Shown here piece by piece: positions 40,143 to 50,788 of a stretch of DNA of 64,000 nucleotides (positions are counted from its first letter, which is position 1; every line of letters starts with the position of its first letter). The stretch is taken from positions 186,001-250,000 of the forward strand of contig NZ_CP061947.1 of NCBI RefSeq assembly GCF_014838715.1, given 5' to 3'. Under the pieces are notes generated by a model, which saw only the letters and a program-made list of their open reading frames with translations, was not told the DNA's origin and made no database searches. The position numbers were made by a program, and so were the translations under genes. This DNA comes from Algoriphagus sp. Y33. GTDB taxonomy: Bacteria; Bacteroidota; Bacteroidia; Cytophagales; Cyclobacteriaceae.

Positions 40143-40771
40143 ATGGAATGGACATTCGAAAATAGTATTACAACTGAGGAAGAACTCCGCGAAATAATGG
40201 GACATCCCAGCGAGATAGTGACCCGGAAAACGATAGATTATATCGTTGGTCACTGCAAGAGTTTTATTGAAAAATCACCCTTCATTACCATCGCAACAGC
40301 TGACTTGAATGGTAATTTTGATGTTTCTCCAAAAGGTGATCCGGCAGGATTCGTGAAAATACTAAGTGATAAAGTCCTTGCGATCCCGGATAGGCCCGGA
40401 AACCGTAAAGCAGATACATTAACCAACATCATTCAAAACCCAAATTTAGGGTTGATTTTCTTGATTCCGGGAATTAAAGAAACCCTGAGAGTGAACGGGG
40501 AAGCCAAAATAGTAACTGATGAAAGGGTTTTGGACCTATTGTCTTGTCAGGGGAAAAACCTTCATTTGCAATAATTGTGGAGGTAAAAGAGGTATTTATG
40601 CATTGTGCTAAATGCATTATCAGATCCAACCTCTGGATGAACATTGATGACACTCAAGAACGTGCTGTTCCATCCTTGGCCACTGCCTTGGTGGATCATG
40701 GAAAACTTGATATCACCTACCAAGAATTGGATGATATGATTAGAGATGATGAAAAAACCAATCTGTATTGA
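40143..40771 (+). pseudogene. PPOX-type FMN flavoprotein, disrupted by a -1 frameshift
   Basis: Two frames together make one ~209-residue pyridoxamine-5'-phosphate-oxidase-like flavoprotein. The first runs MEWTFENSITTEEELREIM to about TDERVLDLLS. The second continues SGEKPSFAIIVEVKEVFMHC and AKCIIRSNLW to the end. One missing base near 40540-40547 separates them. FMN-binding segments (SPFITIATADLNGNFDVSPKG, IPDRPGNRKADTL) are intact. It could be a real pseudogene or a base lost in sequencing. This family may act on small flavin- or F420-like substrates; no role in glycan use is evident. Confidence 0.85.
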
Positions 40772-40846
40772 TATTGAATACAGTGACGGTAGTTGCTTTT
40801 TTTTAACCTATTAACTTGTAATATCCTGTCAACTAAACTAGAATTA

Positions 40847-42553
40847 ATGAAGGGCCTTTTATCATGTATGATTTTCCTGTGTATAGCGGGATTCACCTTT
40901 GGTCAAACCGAAGAAAGACAAAGGCCTGAAGAATGGAAGGGGTTGGTGAAAGGCGGAAAGTTTATGGATCTGTTTCTGCCGATTCCCCCGATAGGAAATT
41001 TGACTTCCGACACATGGGGCACGGAAGGCGTACTGCCAAGGTATACTGACAACGGTATAGAGGATGGTGAGTGGTCTTATTGGGGAGGTAAAATCATACC
41101 GGGAGAGGATGGAAAATATCATATGTATGTATGCCGATGGAGAGAGGATACTCCAAAAGGGCATTGGGAATGGCCCAATTCCATTGTGGTACATGCGGTT
41201 TCGGACTCACAGATGGGGCCGTTCAGAGTTGTGGGTGAAATCGGAAAAGGCCATAATCCGGAAATCTTTAAAACTGAATCGGGAGAATATGTTATTTATG
41301 TCATTGATGGGTATTACCGTTCCGCATCCTTAAACGGGCCATGGGAATACGGACAATTTGATTTTGACCCAAGAGATAGGCCCATTATTGAAGGATTGTC
41401 CAACCTGACCTTTGCCAAAAGGGAAGATGGTTCTTATTTGATGGTCTGCCGTGGAGGTGGGGTTTGGTTCAGCAAGGATGGCTTGGACACCTATAATCAG
41501 GTGTCGAATAGTAGGATTTATCCTCCGGTAGATGGGCGGTTTGAAGATCCTGTAGTATGGAAAGACAATGTCCAATACCACTTAATCGTCAATGATTGGC
41601 TAGGCAGAATAGCATTTTACCTGAGATCAAAGGACGGTGTCCATTGGAAAACTGATCCCGGTGAGGCTTATATGCCCGGGATTGCAAAATACGAAGACGG
41701 AACCGTGGAAGACTGGTTTAAGTATGAGCGGATCAAGATTTTTCAGGATGACCTGGGCAGGGCAACTCAGGCCAATTTTGCCGTGATCGATACGCTGAAG
41801 GCTGAGGATAAGTCAAATGACAGGCACAGTTCCAAAAACATCGGGATACCATTGAAAGTAGGGATGCAGCTAGAGGTGCTGAATAAAAAAGCCATCACCT
41901 TCAGCACCAAGCAGATAAAAGTTTTAATAAAAGCAGAAAAGGGATTTGATCCCATTACTGAGTTGGACTTTACTAGTCTGAGGTTTGGAGCATCGGAGGA
42001 AGTGAATTTCGGCAGGGGAGCTGTAGTTACTGACTTCCGAGCTAAGGGTTCGGATGTAGAGGTGGTTTTCAGCGGGGTAGGAAACGGTTTTACCAAAGAT
42101 AACTTCGCCGGAAAACTTTTAGGAAAGGATCTGAGCGGTAAACCGGTTTTTGGCTTTTCCAGACTGCCGGGGGTAGAGTATACTACTGCCATTCTATCCG
42201 CCGGAAAGCCGGAATTATTTTTATCTTCGGGCGATATCATCACCCGCGTGGAGAATTTCGGACAGGTTAAATCCAAAAATGCCAAGTTGGCCTTGCAGCT
42301 GATCAAAAACGGAGAAACTCTGCTTAGCCAGACCGTTAAACTTCCGGACTTGCAGCCTTTTCAATCTGCCGAAAGTAAGTTTAAGATTCCGGCCAACTCT
42401 GCTGAAATTGTTCCCGGTGAAGAATTGAGCTTTGTGCTAACTGTTTTCTCAACTGACGGAGAGGAGGTTTTCAGTGGGGTATTGGAAGCATTGAAAAATA
42501 CCAATGACAACAATTCGGTCGGATATGCTGAAATAGATGAGATTAGGCAGTAA
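40847..42553 (+). CDS. Exported five-bladed beta-propeller-like glycoside hydrolase-type protein (568 aa)
   Basis: The start is taken at the ATG at 40847 (MKGLLSCMIFLCIAGFTFG, a clean signal peptide), not at 40793 where the frame opens. The body resembles GH43/GH117-like propellers: GGKIIPGEDGKYHMYVCRW, GHNPEIFKTESGEYVIYVID, RFEDPVVWKDNVQYHLIVND. An acidic residue at each of these blade positions fits a catalytic pocket, but the exact family is not clear to me. The C-terminal ~200 residues form beta-sandwich domains (KNAKLALQLIKNGETLL). Last gene of the locus. Confidence 0.7.
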   Translation: MKGLLSCMIFLCIAGFTFGQTEERQRPEEWKGLVKGGKFMDLFLPIPPIGNLTSDTWGTEGVLPRYTDNGIEDGEWSYWGGKIIPGEDGKYHMYVCRWREDTPKGHWEWPNSIVVHAVSDSQMGPFRVVGEIGKGHNPEIFKTESGEYVIYVIDGYYRSASLNGPWEYGQFDFDPRDRPIIEGLSNLTFAKREDGSYLMVCRGGGVWFSKDGLDTYNQVSNSRIYPPVDGRFEDPVVWKDNVQYHLIVNDWLGRIAFYLRSKDGVHWKTDPGEAYMPGIAKYEDGTVEDWFKYERIKIFQDDLGRATQANFAVIDTLKAEDKSNDRHSSKNIGIPLKVGMQLEVLNKKAITFSTKQIKVLIKAEKGFDPITELDFTSLRFGASEEVNFGRGAVVTDFRAKGSDVEVVFSGVGNGFTKDNFAGKLLGKDLSGKPVFGFSRLPGVEYTTAILSAGKPELFLSSGDIITRVENFGQVKSKNAKLALQLIKNGETLLSQTVKLPDLQPFQSAESKFKIPANSAEIVPGEELSFVLTVFSTDGEEVFSGVLEALKNTNDNNSVGYAEIDEIRQ

Positions 42554-42844
42554 GTGGATTCTAAAGTCATTGGATGGGGAATCCCGGCTTCTTATATGAC
42601 CGTATGGATTGGAGTTACTGACTTTTGAGTTTGTTTTCAGTAGTTATGCATTATTTTGGTTTTCTTGGCCAACGCCCTCATCTATAGCGTCACGTTCAGG
42701 ATGCTATAGATACGTGCCTTGACAATCTTGTGTCAATCTGAAAGGAAGCGAAATGACATTTTTTGGTTAAAACTACCCAGAGACTTTTTTGATTCTATCT
42801 GAACCTAAACAATACTTAATTCTATGGTATAAATACATACCTAT

Positions 42845-42906
42845 ACCTTATTGAACACATAACGTACCTCCCCCAAAGCGTGTTATTGGGATCTTTATGC
42901 AAAAGT
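42845..42906 (+). repeat. Upstream block of the HTCS gene (copy 2)
   Basis: ACCTTATTGAACACATAACG ... GGGATCTTTATGCAAAAGT. It matches 23902-23964 closely, showing that the upstream region and the start of the HTCS gene were duplicated together. A weaker match is at 47408-47461. Confidence 0.6.
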
Positions 42907-43090
42907 CTATCGGCTATTATGAAGCCAATGCCTTTTCAGCCCAATGCTCAGACGGATTAGTACATAGCTAACCTGTTAATAATCAATTTGTCGGATTCCC
43001 AAACTGAGAATTTGACAGGAAACAGTGTGTAAAGGGTTGACTGAGATGCTTGGAATATCTGCTAAATCTCTTGGTGCTTAATAATAACCT

Positions 43091-43126
43091 ATGACTTTTC
43101 ATTTTATATTTATCATTGTCCTCTAG
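43091..43126 (+). CDS. Short leader frame (11 codons) before HTCS
   Basis: The AATAACCT leader motif is followed by ATG and reads MTFHFIFIIVL, then TAG, ending 10 bases before the HTCS ATG. At other genes the same motif sits directly at the start codon, so this may be an upstream frame affecting HTCS translation or a leftover start. Confidence 0.25.
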   Translation: MTFHFIFIIVL

Positions 43127-43136
43127 TCAGCTAAGT

Positions 43137-46100
43137 ATGAATAAGTGGTTAGTCCATGTTTTAGGTATTATATTACTGGTTCATTTTTTTTCCGGTTGGG
43201 CAATAGGGCAGCCGCATTATCAATTTCAACATCTCACGACCGATGAAGGGCTTTCCAATAGCAATGTCAGCGCTGTTTTGAAGGATAGCTATGGTTTTTT
43301 GTGGATCGGCATGGAATCCGGGCTAAGCCGCTATGATGGTTATGGGTTTAAAAACTATACTGCTGAACCCGGTGCGCCCAATACAAGCTCATTCAATAAT
43401 ATTTGGGGATTGCAGGAAGACGGACTGGGGTATATCTGGATCAGTAGCTTTTCTTTCATGGTGTACAACCGTAGCAAGGATAATTTCATTACAGATGTCC
43501 CCGGGTTTTTGAGGGAGATGGGCATACTTGTAGACCAAAATTACCAAGTGTATGTAGACAAAAAAAAGCATGTGTGGGTGATGGATGGGCTGAGGATGCA
43601 CCATTACAATACAGATACAAGAATGGTGAATGTCTTCAATTTGAACGTGCAGCTAGATGACGTGGCTTCCGTCCGCTTGAGTGACGATGGAGAATATTTG
43701 TATGGTGTTTTAAAACCGGGAATGCTATGGCAAATGCATAAGCAGACGGGGACTCAGAAACTGCATAGGCTAGAAGATATAGAGCACCCCGAACTATACA
43801 ATAAAGTGTATGCAGATAGTCGCGGTGGCTTATGGCTCTTTTCCGGTAAATCCGGTCTGGTATATTATCGGGATAACCCAAATGCCGGTTGGATGAAATT
43901 ATTGATGAGTTCAAATGGCAAGGGGGTTAGCAACAGGGTTTTGAATATTCTGGATGATGAAAGCGGTCATATATGGATAGGAACTGATCATAACGGATTG
44001 TTTATATATGATAGAGCCAGCGGAAGCCTTACCAATCTACTGGAGGATCAAGGAAATAAAACATCGATTTCATCCAATAATGTGGTGTGCCTTTACCGGG
44101 ATGATAGGGGAATAATATGGATAGGGCATAATAAAAAAGGCATGTCATATTATCACAACAGTTTTAATAACATCGTAAGTGCTGACTATCCCGAATGCAG
44201 GGATGTCAGTGCGATTCTGGAGGATAGGAATGGTAATATTTGGTTGGGTACAGATGGCGATGGATTATTCTTAAAAGAAAATATCGATGATGGGAAAATC
44301 AAGAAGCTCCCTATAGGCAACAGCACAGCTATTGTTTCTTTATTGGAAGACCGTAAAGGACGGATCTGGATCGGAACATATCTGGAAGGGCTTATCTGTT
44401 ATGAAAATGGGGAGTTTAGGCGTTACACCACCGGGAACAGTGGACTGGCTTCAAATAACATTTGGAACTTGAAGGAAGACAGGTACGGAAATCTGTGGGT
44501 CGGAACTTTGGAGGGAGGGATTCAATATCTCCGCAATGGTAATGATAAAGTGGGATTGGATTCTCTTGAAACCGTCTGTGAGTGGGTGAAGCATCCGCTT
44601 GATATGTATTATGACGGTGGGGATAAGCTATACGTCGGAACTGTCTTTGGACTCAATGTGGTGGACATCGCCACCGGCAGCTGTACTGTTCTTGTGGGGA
44701 ATTCCAGGGGCACCCAGGATTTCAGTCAAATGCTAATATCCAATGTCCATAAAGCTGAAAATGGTAATATTTGGCTAGGACACCCAATCGGTGTTACCCT
44801 TTGGGATGTGAAGAAGGATACGCTTTATTTCATTAATGAGAACAATGGTCTTACCGATAATATCGTACGCGGCATCATTGAAGATGATAACCATAACATT
44901 TGGGTGACCACAAGCAATGGTCTTTCTGTCCTTTCCACAGAACGTGACAGTCAGGATTTCCTGAGGATTAGTAGCAGAAATTTTTCAACCAAAGACGGGT
45001 TCAAAAACAACTATTTCAACAATCGGTCTATATATAAGCTCCGCAACCGTGATATTCTTGTAGGCGGCACAGAAGGATTTACTATTGTCAATCCAAATAA
45101 AATAGTGGAAAAAAACCAACCGCCTGCCAAAGTGGGTTTTACGGGTTTGAGTGTAGGGAATAATAGTATTAAAGTGGATTCCCTGTACAATGGGAATACA
45201 TTGCTGAAGCGCCCTATGGAACAAACAGACTCACTGACGTTTCATCATAGTGATAGGATGATTGTATTACATTTCACTACGGGCGATTTGCTGCATGCGG
45301 ATAAGGTAAGGTACTCCTATAGACTGGATGGGTTTAGTCAGGAATGGATTACTATACAGGAAAACAAGGTCACGTTCTCTTCGTTGCTTCCCGGCATTTA
45401 TAAGCTCTATGTCAAGGCTAGTAACAGTGACGGGGTTTGGAATGATGTTCCCACGGTTTTAAGTATTACGGTTACCCCTCCTTTCTATTTATCACGATGG
45501 GCAATTGCCTTGTATGTGATTCTGTCTATAAGCCTTATTTGGTATGTGATCTACCGTACCCGAAACCATCAACGCAGCAGACTTGAGCAGCAAAAGGTGC
45601 AATTGGAACGGGAACAGGAGGTTAATCTCAATGAAATGAAACTGAAGTTTTTCACCAATGTCAGTCATGATTTGCGGACTCCTCTGACGCTCATCACCAC
45701 ACCGTTGCAGGCAATTCTCGAAGGAGATCTCGAAGAAGGGCTACGACAAAAACTGAATATAATCAACAAGAATGCAGGGCATTTATTGAGACTGATAAAT
45801 TCTTTATTGGATTTTCGCAAGTTGGATGCTAAGGCTGAATCTTTGAATTTGAGACAGGGGGATTTCATTGGGTTTATAAGAAATGTGTGTTTACCCTTTC
45901 ATAATTATGCCATTGACCGACAGATGAGCTTTGTATTCACCTGCGAAATGGAATGCCTTCTGATGGAGTTTGATTCGGCAAAGGTTCAAAAGATTATGTT
46001 CAACCTGCTTTCCAACGCCTTTAAGTTCACCCAGAGTGGAGAATCAGTTGGAGTGCATGTTTACGGGGAGGGTGATTTTGTGTCAGTAAGCGTGTCAGAC

Positions 46101-47141
46101 TCAGGACAAGGAGTTGCGGATAAGGATAAGACATATATTTTTGAGCGGTTTTATCAGGCTTCCCAAGCACAGGATAATTTGGGCAGTGGAATCGGCCTTC
46201 ATATTGTGAGCGAATATGTTCATATGCATGGAGGAGCCGTTTCAGTGAAAGACAATGAGCCCCGGGGATCTGTATTCACTTTCAGACTGCCTATAATCGA
46301 AATCGGCGAGGTAGAAGGATTGGAATCTGAAGATGAATCAGACGATGAATTTGCTGAGAAAATTGATGGACAGGTTTTACCTTCTAAGCCCGTGTTACTT
46401 TTTGTTGATGACAATTTAGACCTCTGTGAGTTTATGGCAGGTAGTCTGTCGGATGAATTTACCGTTATACTGGCCAATAACGGGCAAGAGGCAGTAGAAC
46501 AACTTGAAATGAATGATGTTCGCGTGGTAGTAAGTGATGTCATGATGCCTGTGATGACAGGAATAGAACTTTGCCATCAAATAAAAACAAATATACATTG
46601 GTCTCATATCCCTGTTATCCTGTTGACCGCCCGGACAGCCGAAGAATACCAAATCGAGGGATTGGAAATGGGAGCGGATGATTACCTGACCAAACCATTC
46701 AATTTTAATCTTTTAAAATTGCGGATTCGTAAATTTTTGGAATGGACCGAATTGAGCCATATCACATTCAGTCAGAAAATGGACGTTTCTCCCAGCGAAA
46801 TAACCATCACCTCTCTGGATCAAAAACTGATCGAAAAAGCTATTAAAGTGGTGGAAGAACATATCAGTGAGCCGGAGTTTTCGGTGGAGGACCTTGGAAG
46901 CGAAGTAGGGTTGAGTAGAAGTCATTTATATAAGAAATTGATGAACATTACAGGAAAAGGGCCGGCAGAGTTTATCCGTACCATCCGCCTTAAAAGAGGC
47001 AGGCAACTGCTGGAACAAAACCAGATGCAAATAGCGGAAGTTGCCTACACTGTTGGCTTCAATTCACCTAAAAGGTTTACCATCAATTTCAAAAACGAAT
47101 TCGGTATTCTGCCCTCAGATTATGTGCGTAGTATAAAGTAA
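43137..47141 (+). CDS. Hybrid two-component system regulator (HTCS), 1334 aa
   Basis: One-protein sensor-regulator that detects an oligosaccharide outside the inner membrane and activates a polysaccharide locus. Order: signal peptide; two-component regulator propeller repeats from about residue 30 to 690 (GLSNSNVSAVLKDSYGFLWI and many IWIGT.. blades); Y_Y_Y domain about 700-780; one transmembrane helix (WAIALYVILSISLIWYVIY); HisKA with H844 (NVSHDLRTPL); HATPase with DSGQGV and GSGIGL; receiver with D1134 (VSDVMMPVMTG); C-terminal AraC HTH (VEDLGSEVGLSRSHLYKKLM). The ATG at 43137 is preferred over a TTG at 43116. It sits just before the second SusC/SusD locus and is its probable activator. 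Its first 78 residues recur in the chimera at 24405. Confidence 0.94.
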   Translation: MNKWLVHVLGIILLVHFFSGWAIGQPHYQFQHLTTDEGLSNSNVSAVLKDSYGFLWIGMESGLSRYDGYGFKNYTAEPGAPNTSSFNNIWGLQEDGLGYIWISSFSFMVYNRSKDNFITDVPGFLREMGILVDQNYQVYVDKKKHVWVMDGLRMHHYNTDTRMVNVFNLNVQLDDVASVRLSDDGEYLYGVLKPGMLWQMHKQTGTQKLHRLEDIEHPELYNKVYADSRGGLWLFSGKSGLVYYRDNPNAGWMKLLMSSNGKGVSNRVLNILDDESGHIWIGTDHNGLFIYDRASGSLTNLLEDQGNKTSISSNNVVCLYRDDRGIIWIGHNKKGMSYYHNSFNNIVSADYPECRDVSAILEDRNGNIWLGTDGDGLFLKENIDDGKIKKLPIGNSTAIVSLLEDRKGRIWIGTYLEGLICYENGEFRRYTTGNSGLASNNIWNLKEDRYGNLWVGTLEGGIQYLRNGNDKVGLDSLETVCEWVKHPLDMYYDGGDKLYVGTVFGLNVVDIATGSCTVLVGNSRGTQDFSQMLISNVHKAENGNIWLGHPIGVTLWDVKKDTLYFINENNGLTDNIVRGIIEDDNHNIWVTTSNGLSVLSTERDSQDFLRISSRNFSTKDGFKNNYFNNRSIYKLRNRDILVGGTEGFTIVNPNKIVEKNQPPAKVGFTGLSVGNNSIKVDSLYNGNTLLKRPMEQTDSLTFHHSDRMIVLHFTTGDLLHADKVRYSYRLDGFSQEWITIQENKVTFSSLLPGIYKLYVKASNSDGVWNDVPTVLSITVTPPFYLSRWAIALYVILSISLIWYVIYRTRNHQRSRLEQQKVQLEREQEVNLNEMKLKFFTNVSHDLRTPLTLITTPLQAILEGDLEEGLRQKLNIINKNAGHLLRLINSLLDFRKLDAKAESLNLRQGDFIGFIRNVCLPFHNYAIDRQMSFVFTCEMECLLMEFDSAKVQKIMFNLLSNAFKFTQSGESVGVHVYGEGDFVSVSVSDSGQGVADKDKTYIFERFYQASQAQDNLGSGIGLHIVSEYVHMHGGAVSVKDNEPRGSVFTFRLPIIEIGEVEGLESEDESDDEFAEKIDGQVLPSKPVLLFVDDNLDLCEFMAGSLSDEFTVILANNGQEAVEQLEMNDVRVVVSDVMMPVMTGIELCHQIKTNIHWSHIPVILLTARTAEEYQIEGLEMGADDYLTKPFNFNLLKLRIRKFLEWTELSHITFSQKMDVSPSEITITSLDQKLIEKAIKVVEEHISEPEFSVEDLGSEVGLSRSHLYKKLMNITGKGPAEFIRTIRLKRGRQLLEQNQMQIAEVAYTVGFNSPKRFTINFKNEFGILPSDYVRSIK

Positions 47142-47518
47142 CCTGATACGAAAATAAAACACCGAGTTAAGCTGCTCCACTTCGTGGGATCATTTTTAGG
47201 CCCTGGGGACTGTGTCAGCAAGTCAGATTAGAACTATTTTTTTAGACAGACTTACCTGTCGGAGATCGGGGGCTTAGCTCTGGAGCTATTTCAATATGAG
47301 GTGCTGTGAAAAAAGTTCTGTAATATTGGTTAAATGACCAATTTTATGAATGATTTTTTGCGATGATCCAACTATTTATACTGGATAATGCTAGATAAAA
47401 CATCAAAGCCCCTTATTGAAAACATGGCGAACCCTCCTTCGGAATTAGGATTTATACATTTCGCTGTCAATTGACCGGTAAAATGGTCGAATTAACAATA
47501 ACCTAAAATAATCTATTT
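47142..47518. promoter_or_regulatory. Gap between HTCS and SusC, likely HTCS target region
   Basis: About 380 bases. It contains a diverged copy of the shared upstream block (47408-47461: CCCTTATTGAAAACATGGCG) and the leader AACAATAACCTAAAATAATC immediately before the SusC ATG. I could not define the HTCS site itself. Confidence 0.4.
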
Positions 47519-50500
47519 ATGAAGTTAAAAACGTGTACACACTTTAAGTGGCCCGGTACAAGGCTAAGGTATGGCCTCAGCTTTATTCTGATGTGCTTCT
47601 GGTCAACGACCATTTTTGGACAAACTATTCAACTAACAGGAATAGTGAAATCGGAGCTGGACAATGAAGTTCTGCCTGGAGTGAATGTTGTTGTCAAAGG
47701 GACGACCCATGGGACGGTAACAGATTTAGACGGGCGCTATTCCCTGGAAGTTCCTTCTCCTGAGGCTATTGTAGTCTTCAGTTTTATCGGATTTAGCCAT
47801 AAAGAAGTCCGTGTGGGAAGCCAAAGTGTCATTAATGTTGTTTTGACAGCGGATATGAATTCCTTGGATGAGGTGGTAGTGATAGGCTATGGTACTACAA
47901 GGAGACAGGATGTTACAGGGTCTATTTCTTCGGTTTCCGGGGAAGAGATTCGTAGGACTAGCCCTGTCACCATAGATCAGGCACTGCAGGGGAAGGTTCC
48001 GGGAGTTGTGATACAGCAGGCTTCAGGTCAGCCGGGTGGAGCGGTCAATGTACAGGTAAGAGGGGTGACCTTCAATAATTCAGCTCCTTTATATGTGATT
48101 GATGGGATTATTATGGGGGGGATGGCTACCCTGGGTTCCGGTACCAATCCTTTGGCCGGTATCAACCCGAATGAAATTGAGTCCATCGATGTGTTAAAAG
48201 ATGCCTCCGCTACGGCCATATATGGCTCTCAAGCGACCAATGGGGTTATCGTCATCACAACCAAAAGGGGGAGTGATGCAGCTCCCAGTATCAATTATGA
48301 GTTCAGTACCGGTTTTCAGCAACTTCCCAATCGGCTTTCGCTTATGAATTTGCAGGAATATGCCTCTTTTATCAATGAGCGGAACACGGGATTAGGATGG
48401 GGATTCGATGAAAGACCTGAGTTTGCTAATCCTGAATATTTGGGAAAGGGAACAGATTGGCAGGGGGAGTTATTTAGAAACGCCCCCATGACCAACCATG
48501 CCCTTACGGTGAGCGGAGGTGATAAAAGGACGCAATATCTACTTTCAGCGTCTTACTTCAATCAGGAAGGTATAGCCCTGGGGTCTGATTTTACAAGAGC
48601 ATCCCTGAGACTTAATCTAGACAATAAGGCAACGGACTGGCTGAAGATCGGGACAAGTCTTCAGCTGGCAAATATCAATGAAAATGTCACTTCTACCGGT
48701 TCGAGTGTCATAGCAACTGCTCTTAGTCAGACTCCTGATATAGCTGTATCAAATCCGGATGGAAGCTGGGGTGGTGCTTTTAACCCCAATGGTTGGGTCA
48801 ATAATACGGTAAACCCTTATGCAATTGCGCTTATCAATAAGGATAATGTTAGGAGAAACCAACTATTCGGCAACTTATATGCCGAGGTTAATTTATTGAA
48901 AGATTTGGTATTTAGAAGTGAGGTGACAGGCAGTTTTTCTATGGCCACACAGGATCAGTTTTTCCCTACTTACGAAATGGGGCTTGTGGTAAGAACGATC
49001 AACGAAGCTACTTACAGATTCTCTCAAAACTTCTATTCCACTGTACGGAATTACTTCACATACTCACGGATGTTAGGTGACAGATACAATTTGAATGTTA
49101 TGACTGGTCACGAGGCACAGCTGAGCAAATCGGAGAACATATTCGCAAGCCGTACCAACTTTCCTTCAAATAATGTGCAGACCATCAGTGCCGGTGACCC
49201 ACTCACGGCTATGAATTCCGGAGTGAAATCCCATAACTCCCAAGAATCATATTTTGGCAGGGTGAATTTTGGTATTGATGACAAATATTTGTTGACCGGT
49301 AATGTGCGGGCAGACGGATCTTCAAAGTTTGCTGCAGGAAATAGATGGGTAGCTACCTATTCCGGAGCTATTGCATGGAAAATTCATAATGAGAACTTCC
49401 TGAAGGATGTTAAAAACATGAATGAGTTGAAGCTAAGAGTAGGTTATGGTTTGACAAACAACCAGAATATTCCTGATTACCGCTATACCTCCGGTTTGGC
49501 CACTGTTACCACCGGTTTGTCCGGAGTATCCCAAATCGTTCGTAACATGGGCAATCCCGTCGTAGAATGGGAAAGGACAAGGTATAGCAATATCGGTCTT
49601 GACGGAACATTCTTTAACTGGCGTATAAACTTCTCAGTAGATATCTATGACAGAAACGTTGACGGTCTTTTGATGCAGGTTCCCTTACCGATGTACTCGG
49701 GTACAGGTATAGGGTATTCCCCCGGTTCAATACAATCCCCTTGGGTAAACGTTGGAGAAGTCAACAACAGAGGAATTGACTTTAGAATTAGTACAAAAAA
49801 TATAAGCAACAAAAATTTCATCTGGTCCACTGACCTTACGGTGTCACGCAACATCAATAAAGTGGTAAGGCTTATTACTGATGATGCTGCGTTGACTGGT
49901 CAGTTCAGCAGAACCCCGGTAGGAAGATCTATTGGTGAATTTTATGGTTACGTCACTGAAGGGGTTTTTGCCACGGCAAGTGATTTTGAGACGAATGCTA
50001 TCCCCGTGAGAAATGGTGAGCCACTTCCAATAGGTGCTGCCGGAGGAAGCATCTGGTTCGGTGATCTGATATTTAGGGATTTCAATGGTGATGGGATCAT
50101 CGATGAAAGAGACCAAACCTATCTGGGCTCACCTATTCCTAAGTTTCAAGTGGGCCTCAACAACTCGTTTTCCTACAAGAATTTTGACTTAAATGTGTTC
50201 CTCAGTGCGAATTATGGGAATAAGGTCTTCAACCAGTTGAGAATCAACGGAGAGTATCCGGGTACCAGTTTCGGATACCTGAGATCATTGACCAATTATG
50301 CCAGACTTGAACTGATAGATCCCGAAGGATCAGCTACTGATATCAACAACGTATATGTATCCAATCCTGATACCAAAATTGTAGGTATCAGAAATGACAA
50401 TACAAACGAGAATAATAGAACATCTGACAAATTTATCGAAGATGGATCCTTTATCAGATTTAGGACTATCTCATTAGGTTATACCCTGCCGGAAAGCCTC

Positions 50501-50689
50501 ATTCAGAAAGCACGGGTAAATGCGCTTAGAGTCTATGTAAATGTCAACAATGCGTTTCTTATAACGAAATATAAGGGTTTGGATCCTGAAATCGGATCTT
50601 GGGATCCCCTGAATGCAGGTGTGGATAACGGTTTTTACCCCCAGCCCCGAGTGTTTACAGTAGGTGCCAATATCACCTTGAACAAATAA
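47519..50689 (+). CDS. SusC/RagA-family TonB-linked outer-membrane protein, locus 2 (1056 aa)
   Basis: Glycan importer of the second locus. Signal-like segment (FILMCFWSTTIFGQ), carboxypeptidase-like domain (LTGIVKSELDNEVLPGVNVV), plug with the SusC motif (SIDVLKDASATAIYGSQATN) and barrel ending VFTVGANITL. Partner SusD starts 99 bases downstream, after leader repeat copy 1. Substrate inferred from neighbours (GH5, GH2, IPT protein): a beta-glucan- or hemicellulose-like polymer. Confidence 0.93.
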   Translation: MKLKTCTHFKWPGTRLRYGLSFILMCFWSTTIFGQTIQLTGIVKSELDNEVLPGVNVVVKGTTHGTVTDLDGRYSLEVPSPEAIVVFSFIGFSHKEVRVGSQSVINVVLTADMNSLDEVVVIGYGTTRRQDVTGSISSVSGEEIRRTSPVTIDQALQGKVPGVVIQQASGQPGGAVNVQVRGVTFNNSAPLYVIDGIIMGGMATLGSGTNPLAGINPNEIESIDVLKDASATAIYGSQATNGVIVITTKRGSDAAPSINYEFSTGFQQLPNRLSLMNLQEYASFINERNTGLGWGFDERPEFANPEYLGKGTDWQGELFRNAPMTNHALTVSGGDKRTQYLLSASYFNQEGIALGSDFTRASLRLNLDNKATDWLKIGTSLQLANINENVTSTGSSVIATALSQTPDIAVSNPDGSWGGAFNPNGWVNNTVNPYAIALINKDNVRRNQLFGNLYAEVNLLKDLVFRSEVTGSFSMATQDQFFPTYEMGLVVRTINEATYRFSQNFYSTVRNYFTYSRMLGDRYNLNVMTGHEAQLSKSENIFASRTNFPSNNVQTISAGDPLTAMNSGVKSHNSQESYFGRVNFGIDDKYLLTGNVRADGSSKFAAGNRWVATYSGAIAWKIHNENFLKDVKNMNELKLRVGYGLTNNQNIPDYRYTSGLATVTTGLSGVSQIVRNMGNPVVEWERTRYSNIGLDGTFFNWRINFSVDIYDRNVDGLLMQVPLPMYSGTGIGYSPGSIQSPWVNVGEVNNRGIDFRISTKNISNKNFIWSTDLTVSRNINKVVRLITDDAALTGQFSRTPVGRSIGEFYGYVTEGVFATASDFETNAIPVRNGEPLPIGAAGGSIWFGDLIFRDFNGDGIIDERDQTYLGSPIPKFQVGLNNSFSYKNFDLNVFLSANYGNKVFNQLRINGEYPGTSFGYLRSLTNYARLELIDPEGSATDINNVYVSNPDTKIVGIRNDNTNENNRTSDKFIEDGSFIRFRTISLGYTLPESLIQKARVNALRVYVNVNNAFLITKYKGLDPEIGSWDPLNAGVDNGFYPQPRVFTVGANITLNK

Positions 50690-50700
50690 AATGCTGAACC

Positions 50701-50788
50701 ATGAAATGCCCATGAGAAAAGCTTCTCAGACAGAGGGATGATTATCCAGGGCATTCCATGTGGCCATTGAAAATCAAATTATAAACAC
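50701..50788 (+). repeat. Leader repeat copy 1 (before SusD, peptide frame broken)
   Basis: ATGAAATGCCCATGAGAAAA...CAGGGCATTCCATGTGGCC..ATTATAAACAC, ending at the SusD start. It shares the beginning (ATGAAAT), the GGGATGATTAT core, the ATTCCATGTGGCC block and the ATAAACACATGAAA end with copies 2-5. The variable hairpin is GAGAA/TTCTC here. The short peptide frame stops after four codons in this copy. Confidence 0.6.

Larger units (their letters stand above)
42554..43136. other. Upstream region of the HTCS gene
   Basis: A gap of about 580 bases. It contains the 62-bp block at 42845-42906 shared with the chimeric gene region, and a leader motif TAATAATAACCT ending at 43090 that is followed by a short frame MTFHFIFIIVL (43091-43126). 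The rest shows no gene. Confidence 0.5.

Noticed and set aside
40793..40846. Upstream extension of the propeller protein
   Set aside because: The 18 extra residues precede a complete signal peptide starting at 40847.
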